Of a stretch of DNA of 64,000 nt, positions 55,661 through 64,000 are shown piece by piece (the stretch's first letter is position 1; each line of letters begins with the position of its first letter). Origin of the DNA: Isoetes taiwanensis (taxonomy: Eukaryota > Streptophyta > Lycopodiopsida > Isoetales > Isoetaceae). Location: positions 19,234,677 to 19,298,676 of the forward strand of contig JAJEKV010000011.1 in NCBI GenBank assembly GCA_021234155.1. The letters are read 5' to 3'. Below the pieces are notes generated by a model, which worked only from the letters and a program-made list of their open reading frames with translations, had not been told where the DNA came from and searched no databases. Made by a program: the position numbers and the translations under genes.

Positions 55661-57409
55661 ATGCATTCCTTGGCTAAGAAAAGGCAAGTGGTTCCCTTGG
55701 CCACTCTCGGTGAGCCATCTCATGCCAAGGAACAAACGCAAGTCCAAAGTGGTAATTCTCTGTCCTCTGCAGTAGAGAATCCGTCTGAACCAAGACTAAT
55801 TATGCCTCCACCTCCAGCAGACACCTCCAGTAGTCCCTCTGCTCTAAAAATTGAAAAATTTAAAATTAACTTGAGAAAGCTAAATACAGACCCTTCTACA
55901 AAATATTCTGCTTCCACCACACCTACATCTTCCGATGTACCCATAGCTTCATCCTCTCACCTACCCCAGTGCAGTACACCAACCTCCTGAACTCAAATTT
56001 AATCCTGAAGAGGAAAAGAAGTTAACAGATCAGAATGCTCAAAAACTGGAAGAGTTCAAGAGATTTTATCCTATGGGCATTAACTAGTTCACTAAAGTCA
56101 GTATTTTTTATTGTGAATCTGCACCGGCCAATATGACTCATAGAACTCGGTCCAATGACCATGTCCAGACACTACTAAGGAGTTTCAAGTCTTGCCCTAC
56201 AGAGGTCCTAACGCCTGCAGACGTAGTGCCCTTTGATCCAATTACGAGGTAAGAGATGTTTGTTTTATGATGTCGTTTGTGATGTGTTGCATTTAACAGA
56301 TCTATTCACATGTGCTCTAGGAAGAAGGTCATGTGGTCAGTGCCGGAGGACCTTACTGGAAAGAAGTTCTATGTTATTTCCGGCAACCACAATATATTTG
56401 CTGCTCAATTGCTATGCTCTCACATCGGTGATGTTCAGTGGAATTTGCAAAGGCACATTCAAAAAGGGGAACATGCTTGTTGAATAATCTGACTAACAAG
56501 GAGTATATACAATTTGTCTGTACAATGCAATGACATAATTGCTAACACGGTGTATAAGGAACCCATCGTGGAAAAGCGCCAGCAACTTCGCAACCAACAC
56601 AAAGCTTATGGCTGTCCACCTCAAGGAAACATCTGCATGGAAGGTATATACTTGTCTTTTTGCTTGGCAAGGTTGCCACCGCGATGCTTATGACCTATTT
56701 ATTTTTCAGGATTTTGTTGAAGTGGCAACCACAACATTGAAGTGAAAGAGCTAAAAGATGAAAAACAATTCATATTCATGCAAGAAGAGCCTTGGTCCAA
56801 GTTCATGCAAGTTGTTTCTAAGTGGATGGACAGGAAATTTGTGGATGATCATGGTGAGTTGTCAGATAGACCCACCAAAGATTTCTTCAGCAAAACATTC
56901 TTGCCTATTTATGTGGTATGTCCAATGGCGAAGTTTCTCAGCTTATGGATGAGATTTTAGAAAGGAAGACATTCTTGAAAGTGCAGTCAGGATATGCCAG
57001 TTGTTTTGACTGTAAGCAAAGGGCAATAGACATCAGGACACTCATGCTTATGCGTTGAGAAAGATTGTCTTATGCTAATAGCATTATGGACGATTGTTAT
57101 GCGAGTTTTGAAGAGCTTGCAAGCAATTTTCTGGAGTTTACCGAGCAGCACCTTCTTGACATCGCAGGCTTTGATTTTGAGTACATCAAAGCTAATTACA
57201 ACAAGGACCATGTGCAGGGAAATCTCTCAGGTGTGTTCCTTGAAGCAATCAGATCTATTCTTAGGCCCGAGGAAGCAAATAAGCTGAAAGAGAAGAGAAA
57301 CACTGTCTACAGGGTGACCAAGCATGGAAGACCTGTAAAAGCACCTGAACCTCAAAATGCGACAATGGTGTTCATTGACATGAGAGGTACACCACTGTTT
57401 AGGATGTAA
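55661..57409 (+). pseudogene. Unrecognised multi-exon gene, degraded
   Basis: Exon-like blocks share one strand. Block 1 (from MHSLAKKRQVVPLATLGEPS) has a Pro/Ser-rich part, then after a frame change near 55975 an acidic stretch and RTRSNDHVQTLLRSFKSCPT, with an in-frame TAG near 56082. A GT-AG intron (56249-56320) leads to VMWSVPEDLTGKKFYVISGN then HNIFAAQLL. Another intron (56644-56709) ends tttttcag. Further blocks: EEPWSKFMQVVSKWMDRKFV near 56790; a long frame 56930-57406 with one stop at 57056, containing SIMDDCYASFEELASNFLEF and ending GTPLFRM. The ISGNHNIFAAQ segment loosely recalls the G-x-H-R...A of ParB/sulfiredoxin-fold proteins; weak. No family is recognised. It could be a host gene or the gene of an unknown mobile element. 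Confidence 0.6.
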
Positions 57410-57439
57410 AGAAATATCTGGACCTCTTCAACAGGATTG

Positions 57440-58860
57440 CTAGCATGATAACTGCTAAGATCTATCACATTGTCATATTTTTGAGATCAGGTCAACTTCC
57501 TAATTGCTTGTAGTTCACATGTATCAATTGATGCTTATGAAGAGCAGGGTTGGGTAAGCACGAAAATGGTTCAAGAGTTCCAGTAGTACGTCACGCATGT
57601 GATCATTAACAGAAGTGAGGCTCGCGTGATTCCCTTACAGCCTAGCTTGGAAGTCAGATTGACACAAGTGAACAACGCCCCGAAACGCACTTCCATTCCA
57701 AAATATGAAATTACAGGCAATGCGGAGTAGGATGAAAAATTGAAAAAAAAAAATACATGATGTAGTTCGTTCACAGGCAAGCCTAAGTTTTCTTTGGCGA
57801 ACATGGACGGTGACTTTGTTCGGAAAAGTCAAGCCAAAACCTCTAATATTTACCATAATAAACTAGTTTCCATTGACAGGACATTTTTTAATTTTTTCTC
57901 AGCAGGTATACCCTTTAGGGTGGCTTTGATCCAGGGAAAACGGAGTGTGTCCTTCGAAGATGATGCTAAAATTTGCCGTTTCCTAGAATTGTTTTTCGAA
58001 ACGTTGGAGACGATGGCAAGGCTGAGCCCCCATGTTGAGGGAAAAAAGGGGGATGATAAAGTGAATACGGATCAACCCAATGTTAATATTACTCAGCACA
58101 CGAATTTGACTAATCTGGATGACATGTTAGACAAATTAGATGCCAAAGGCTATGAAGAGAGATTGGCAGAAGCTAGGGCCCTCATTGAAGGAAATGAAAG
58201 AAATGCCAAGAGCTTGATCCAAAGTTCGAGAAGCTAAGTAGAGCGGAAGTTTGCCATTTGGCAGGACTTCTTGGGTGTTGTAGATGGTGATGGTCGGTTT
58301 GTACAGCAGTAGAGTTGCAGTTTTTCTATGAGTTTGTTGTGGAGTGTCGAGGTATCGCTGTCTCTTTGGGGCAATTCTCCTTCCTCCTCGCTCGCTTTGT
58401 AACATTACCATTCTATGACATAGTTCTTCAAAAAAAAAAAAAGTTCGAGAAGCTAGAATTATTAAATCAACAGCTTGATGCAGCATTGCCTCTTCTCACA
58501 GAAAAATCAGCCGAGGAATGCACTTGCTCAACATTTGAATATATAGGATCTTATGAGCTCGAGAATGAAGACGAAGCAAGGGACGGCAACAAAAAACGTT
58601 TAAAGAAGAATGGCAGTCCTGAATTTAGCCAATTGCTACAGCGTGAATTGTTGGGAGATACAAATAACATGGAGACCGAATTCTCGTCAGGCTCTGAACA
58701 CGTCAAGAAATTGGTCGAGACAATGGAATTGAACATGCCTACTGTCACTAGATATACAGAAATGGAATTGTCGCAGATTATAGCCACAGGCCAGGCACAT
58801 ATTACAATAATATCAAAGCATCTTGGTGTTGTTCCAGATTCTGTCCAGGAGACTCAATGA
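57440..58860 (+). pseudogene. Unknown coding module (copy 1), interrupted by a retro-insertion
   Basis: Exon-like frames: SSHVSIDAYEEQGW to a stop in place of a Gln/Tyr (near 57583), RVIPLQPSLEVRLTQVNNAP, then an AT-rich gap ending ttcacag, then MDGDFVRKSQAKTSNIYHNK, VSFEDDAKICRFLELFFETL, DDMLDKLDAKGYEERLAEAR. After the 58237-58439 insertion it continues KFEKLELLNQQLDAALPLLT, HVKKLVETMELNMPTVTRYT and ends SKHLGVVPDSVQETQ. Heptad-like Leu spacing in the second half suggests coiled coil. It follows the previous gene directly and may be its 3' end. Same module again at 61159-62313. Confidence 0.6.
58237..58439 (+). mobile_element. 203 bp poly(A)-tailed retro-insertion with 16 bp target duplication
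   Basis: aaagttcgagaagcta flanks both sides (58221-58236 and 58440-58455). The insert starts agtagagcgg and ends ttcttc plus about 12 A's. Copy 2 of the host module lacks it. Likely a 5'-truncated LINE (L1-like 3' end) or a SINE. Confidence 0.93.
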
Positions 58861-60110
58861 AATCGCCGTGGCGATTGTGTTTACCTCTTATCTTAAATAC
58901 TATATTTGGTTTCACCGTGGCCTATTGGATACAAGTCATCAATTGCTAATGTAAACGATCACCATGTAATATATTTTTCAATGTTTTCTAGTATCGTATT
59001 TCTATTGACTTACCACAATCTCATGTCAATTTAACATGTTTAATTCTTCGATAAATCGTCATGGCGATCTGTTCGAGCAATTCAATTCACATTGTAGAGG
59101 TTGAATTGCTTGTCCCACGTCGCATATATGTCGGCATAATACGGATTCTCACCTTAAATATTTTATTGTTCGGATTTAGCCTTCTCAGACACTGCATCTA
59201 GATAAATTAGGACACTTAATTATTTTTCTGGGGAATACTACAACCCATTTCGTTGTCGAATGAGAAAACGAAATTTCTTTAATTAATTAATTCTTGCTTA
59301 ATATAGGGTTGCAGAAATTGGATAACGGAAAGGTTTCAGATGCAACAAGCTTGGTAGCTGAAATATTTAAGTGGGTCAGTGCAAAGACACAGGAAATTCT
59401 CCTCTAAATGACAAATGCTTTTTACGAGATGGATTACCACGATCATGGCAAATGAACAGGATTGTCCTCTTGCATAAATCCAGAGATGAGTAGAGAGAGT
59501 TGAGGAAGAGAGTTGATAGCCATTCGAAGATGTCGATAGCCATTCGAAGCTTACGAGTAGTACGTTTTTTAGTTTTGAGCCTGTACTCATGGAATTGGCT
59601 TATGAACTTGATGGCTCTAAAGGAATAATATGCACTTCACTTCAACTCCCTCCCTCCCTCTTCATGGCTAGTCCTTTGTGCTAGCAATTGTGAAGTCTTG
59701 TGTTTAAGTCACTAGGGACATTTTAGGGGGGCCATCATATGTTCTATAGGATGCTAATTGTGATCGAACGTACATTATATACCTATGTATATTTCACTCA
59801 TCTATCCGTGTCCATCATAGGAATTTTTGCTAGTGCATTAATCATAATATTTTGTGATTTTTTTACATATATTATATTTGGCAGCAATGAGCTTAGTTTT
59901 ACAAATTGGTCTTTTGTATTGTTTGAATTTCTAGTATCATTATCATTGTAAAGGTTCTTCATTAGGGTTTTTAATTATCACCAATGGTTTACTAGTTGCA
60001 TTATAGACTACAATGCTTTATGCATTAAATATAATTGCAAAATGTTGAATGTTTCATAGCATTAGGCAGCGAAGAGGGAAACTTCATTAATTCTTACCAA
60101 GCCAAAATCT
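58861..60110 (+). mobile_element. LINE-E copy 2, RT deleted
   Basis: The 5' segment (58880-59485) joins directly to the 3' tail (59487-60110), so the RT and post-RT coding part is missing. A short duplication (gatagccattcgaag, twice near 59514 and 59533) lies at the join. It ends at ccaaaatc, 7 bp before the usual end. Confidence 0.85.
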
Positions 60111-61158
60111 TGTGAAATAAAAAAATTCCACTTAATTTGGCCATCTCCATGGTCGAGGGTCAAACTCTCTCTCTAGAAGTCAAAATGGAGAGAGAAAGTG
60201 CAAAATTCCTATGGAAAGCAACAAAAGTCAAAGAATCAAGTTATTGCCTAAAGTTTGTAATTTTATATGCACTAGTACCAATTGACCTCATCACCACAAA
60301 GGTTGCCAAGTCATCATACAAATCATCACCCTTGCCATGTCACACCATACACATGTCACCCCCCATTAGAAGTCCTTCAAAAGTTCTCCAAAATAAGTTA
60401 TTTAGACCATTGAGGGGACATGTTGTCTTGCCACATCATCACCAACACTTCCACATCACCACACACGTGTCACATTCCTCACTTTCACCTCATCAAAAGT
60501 TTTGACTAGAAAAAAGTTACCTTTCCAACTTGTTTGACACCTCACCATCTCTCATTGCCATGTCATCATTATCTTGCCAACTCATCTTGCCTATTTGCCA
60601 CCTCACCATCTCCACACCCCTTTTTGAGCCAAAAGTCAGAAAGCTAATTTTGCAAAAAAGATTTCTCCATGGCATAAAGCATCAAAAAAGATTCTTTTTA
60701 CAATCACGTGTGGGCGAATGGTAACGGACCGAATCACAAGTGGACTTACCACGTCACTTTTATAATGCTGACTGTGCTATTCTTTATAAACCCAGGCTGA
60801 CTTTCCTGTGAATGCTTGTGGGATATATCGAGCATTCTCTCAAAAACCCTAAATCCCCTGTTAGGCCAAGATCCGTCAAATTAACCAGATTTAACCACTC
60901 AATCATGATGAAATACCTTCGGATCTGCCTACATTACACCAAGAACTCTATAATCAAACAAGAAAGACAAGATTCTAGCCCGGATTTGCCAAGAACTGGC
61001 CGGAACAAGGCGTTTTAAAAAGGGAAAAGTTGCACAGAAGATTTTCAAAGGCTTTTGGGCGAAACACTGATCGAGATTCTTTGAAGAAAGACCGTTTTTG
61101 ATGATTCAAGCTTGAATTTGCCTTCCAAGCGTTAACTTGAATATTGCAAATGTTAGTT
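60111..61158 (+). other. LTR-like spacer, no recognised gene
   Basis: Begins TGTGAAATAAAA immediately where LINE-E copy 2 stops. It contains a Cys/His/Ser-coding low-complexity stretch of catcacc/cacatca motifs (60300-60610), then a TATA-like ctttataaaccc at 60780-60791. About 50 bp further on, tgtgggatatatcga is shared with the solo LTR at 45790. This suits an LTR, but the 3' limit and target duplication could not be fixed. The 122-codon frame at 60137 is probably fortuitous. Confidence 0.45.
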
Positions 61159-62313
61159 TATCACATTATCATATTTTTGAGATCAGGTCAACTTCCTAAT
61201 TACTTATAGCCAAAGTCAGGTGCAAGGTAGTTCACATGTGTCAATTGGGGCTTATGAAGAGCAGGGTTGGGTAAGCAAGAAAATGGTTCAGGAGTTCCAG
61301 TACTACGTCACGCATGTGATCATTAACATAAGTGAGGCTCGCGTGATTCCCTTGCAACCTAGCTTGGAAGTCAGATTGACACAAGTGAACAACGCCCCGA
61401 AGTCCATTCCAAAACATGAAATTACAGGCAATGCGGAGCATGATGAAAAATTGAAAAAAAAAAATACATGATGTAGTTCGTTCACAGGCAAGCCTAAGTT
61501 TTCTTGGGCGAACATGGACGGTGACTTTGTTCTGAAAAGTCAAGCCAAAACCTCTAATATTTACCATATAGTTAATGAACTAGTTCCCATTGACGGGACA
61601 TTTCTTGATTTTTTCTCAGCAGGTACACCCTCTAGGGTGGCTTTGATCCAGGGAAAACAGAGTGTGTCCTTCGAAGATGATGTTAAAGTTTGCCGTTTCC
61701 TAGAATTGTTTTTTGAAACATTGGAGACGATGGCAAGGCCGAGCCCCCATGTGGAGGGAAAAAAAGGGGGGGGATGATAAAGTGAATACGGATCAACCCG
61801 ATGTTAATATTACTCAGCACACGAATTTGACTAATCTGGATGACATGTTGGACAAATTAGATGCCAAAGGCTATGAAGAGAGATTGACAGAAGCTAGGGC
61901 TCTCATTGAAGGAAATGAAAAGAAATGCCAAGAGCTTGATCCAAAGTTCGAGAAGCTAGAATTATTAAATCAACAGCTTGATGTAGCATTGCCTCCTCAC
62001 AGAAAAATCAGCCGAGGAATGCACTTGCTCGACATTTGAATATATAGGATCTGATGAGCTCGAGAATGAAGACGAAGCAAGCCAATTGCTACAGCATGAA
62101 TTGTTGGGAGATACAGATAACATGGAGACCGAATTCTCGTCAGCCTCTGAACACGTCAGGAAATTGGCCGGGACAATGGAAGTGGACATGCCTACTATTA
62201 CTAGATATACAGAAATGGAACTGTCGCAGATTATAGCCGCAGGCCAGGCATGTATTACAAGAATATCAAAGCAGCTTGCTGTTGTTCCAGATTCTGTCCA
62301 GGAGACTCAATGA
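61159..62313 (+). pseudogene. Unknown coding module (copy 2)
   Basis: Close copy of 57440-58860 without the retro-insertion. Here the first exon is open (GSSHVSIGAYEEQGWVSKKM, then FQYYVTHVIINISEARVIPL), with Tyr where copy 1 has a stop. The second (from MDGDFVLKSQAKTSNIYHIV) is open until a G homopolymer near 61762-61770 shifts the frame. It then continues NLDDMLDKLDAKGYEERLTE, loses two bases near 61992 and about 50 bp near 62080 relative to copy 1, and ends QLAVVPDSVQETQ. The two copies repair each other's lesions in different places, so both decayed after duplication. Confidence 0.62.
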
Positions 62314-64000
62314 AATCGTCGTGGCGATTGTGTTTACCTCTTACATTAAATACTATATTTGGTTTCACCATGGCCTATTGGATACAAGTCATCAATTTCT
62401 AATGTAAACGATCACCATGTAATACATTTTTTTTCTAGTATCGTATTTCTATTGACTTATCACAATCTCATGCCAATTTAACATGTTTAATGCTTCGATA
62501 AATCGTCATGGCGATCTGTTCGAGCAATTCAATTCACATTGTAGAGGTTGAATTGCTTGTTTTACGTCGCATATATGTCAGCATAATACGGATTCTCGCC
62601 TTAAATATTTTATTGCTCGAATTTAACCTTCTCAGACACTGGATCTAGCTAAATTAGGACACTTAATTATTTTTCTGGGGAATACTACAACCTATTTCGT
62701 TGTCGATTGAGAAAACGAAATTTCTCTAATCAATTAATTCTTGCTTAATTCAGGGTTGCAGAAATTGGATAATGGAAAGGTTTCAGATGCAACAAGCTTG
62801 GTAGCTGAAATATTTAAGTGGGTCAGTGCAAAGACACAGGAAATTCTCCTCTAAATGACGAATGCAGTCCTACGACATGGATTATATTGTCCTCTTGCAT
62901 AAATCCAGAGATGAAAATCATCCATGTACCTATAGAATGATTATGATCAGTGGTTTAGTTGCAAAGCTTTTTGCAACCATGGTGAATATTAAAATTAACG
63001 ATTTGGCTGAAGCAAATAATGCTAGAGCTATGGGGCAAGCAGGCTTTAGGCCTGAAAGATCCACTATAGATCATCTAGTAAAATTGCGTGCAATGATGGA
63101 CTTAGTTACAAGGACAAGGAACTCCCTATATGCACTCTTTGTTGATTACACAAAAGCATGTGACAAGACAGACCGAAGAAATTTGTAGAAAAGAACGGAT
63201 AGACTTGATGTTCAAGTTGAATTGAGGCAGGTAATAAAACTGTTATATGAAAAGGTTTTGGTTTAGTTGTCTTTTCCCTATTTTGAAAAATGTGAAGAAG
63301 CAACGAAATATCGAGATTAAATAGAGTTGCCTATGTCTTCTACTGTTTGAAATATTTATAGACTAGCTTGCGGAGTGGGTTTCACGATATGGAGGAATGG
63401 CATATTGTAAGGTCAGCATGTGGTGTTACTATTGCTATATGGTGATGATGTAGTAATTTTGTCAAGATATGCTGCAGGTATGCAAAACACCTAGACGCTT
63501 CGGCAGACTTTTGTGATAGTAAAGATATGGAAGTAAATATGACAAACCCAAATGTTTGTATTTGGGGCCCTTAAGGTGGATCATTTTAAGTTTTGTTATG
63601 AAGGTGATTTGGTGGAGATTTTTGACTCATACAAATATTTGGTAATTCATGTGGACAAGAGTCCTAGTTGGAATCAAGCAGGCAGTGGAACAAAGGGGTT
63701 AATGGTGGTTTGAAATCCCTTAAGGACATGCAATGTAGAAGTGCTAAAGCTAAAATAAGGAATTTTAGCCTCAAGAAGATGTTAGTATACCATATCGGTA
63801 CAGTCAGTATTTCTGTGAATTGTGGGCACCTAGTTTGGCAGAATATGCTTGGAAGAAAATTGAAAAAGTTAAAAAAGAAGAAGAAGAAGAGAATGAACAG
63901 GGGGTTAAAGCGGACTCCATAGAATATATTATTTATGGGGGATGATGCCTTTAGAGGCAGAGGCTTTGTAAAGAAATGTTGCTTATGTATGTAAATTGCA
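62314..64000 (+). mobile_element. LINE-E copy 3, cut by the window end
   Basis: Near-identical to 13270-14940: 5' segment, then RT (62862-63188, same TYRMIMISGLVAKL, QAGFRPERSTIDHL and LYALFVDYTKACDKTDR blocks) and the post-RT part (63668-63922). It shares the stop after DKTDRRNL with copy 1, so the element was already dead before these copies separated. Small differences: a 3 bp loss near 63543 and a 4 bp gain near 63681. It follows the unknown module directly, as copy 2 does. Confidence 0.82.

Noticed and set aside
60137-60505. 122-codon frame with Ser/His-rich sequence
   Set aside because: Coincides with low-complexity catcacc/cacatca repeats in an LTR-like spacer; no domain.
1-64000. Prokaryotic-style features (operons, Shine-Dalgarno sites, CRISPR arrays) and tRNA or rRNA genes
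   Set aside because: The spaced repeats are tandem or inverted duplications, not repeat-spacer arrays. No cloverleaf with intact A and B boxes or rRNA core sequence was recognised by eye; a tRNAscan-type search would be decisive.

Overview
The window is nuclear DNA from a land plant. Evidence: an intact L-type lectin receptor kinase, a pentatricopeptide-repeat (PPR) fragment, GT-AG introns, and plant-type LINE, Helitron and Ty3/gypsy remains. The PPR style, a RTE/Jockey-like LINE lineage and a Ty3/gypsy gag/RT that looks more like fungal-type chromoviruses than the usual angiosperm ones suggest a seed-free vascular plant (fern or lycophyte). That assignment is inference, about 0.55. Little of the window is host gene; most is nested, decayed and rearranged mobile DNA.

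Layout. 1-4839: a decayed L1-type LINE (LINE-A) ending in a 24-nt poly(A). 5116-5251: a 2 x 68 bp tandem duplication upstream of the only clearly intact gene, the lectin receptor kinase at 5385-7370. 8861-9325: a PPR fragment. 9531-16427: interspersed repeat 'A', a 1.08 kb palindrome 'P' carrying two facing copies of a small two-exon secreted-protein-like gene, and a larger palindrome built from a RTE/Jockey-like LINE ('E'). 16016-25819 and 41125-49906 are the two arms of a very large inverted duplication, each holding P arm / E 5' part / L1-type LINE-B / repeat A / P / Helitron 3' end. Between the arms lie a Helitron with a truncated PIF1-type helicase, a second palindrome made from its 3' half (25628-27403 against 31834-33609), a second Helitron terminus, and a 1.62 kb fold-back element (38592-40212). 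49907-55311: two 220 bp direct repeats enclosing a LINE fragment, a Ty3/gypsy fragment and a CACTA-like fragment. 55661-64000: an unrecognised multi-exon gene (pseudogene), two tandem copies of another exon set each followed by LINE E, and an LTR-like spacer.

How it fits together. There is no pathway or operon here; the theme is repeated formation of inverted duplications at several scales. Indels private to one arm (a 657 bp solo LTR with a 5 bp target duplication, a templated poly(A) insertion, microhomology deletions) show that the big inverted duplication came after the nesting and before these later events. The most biologically suggestive unit is the small secreted-protein-like gene in P: it is present six times, usually facing a mirror copy, so read-through RNA would fold into long hairpins.
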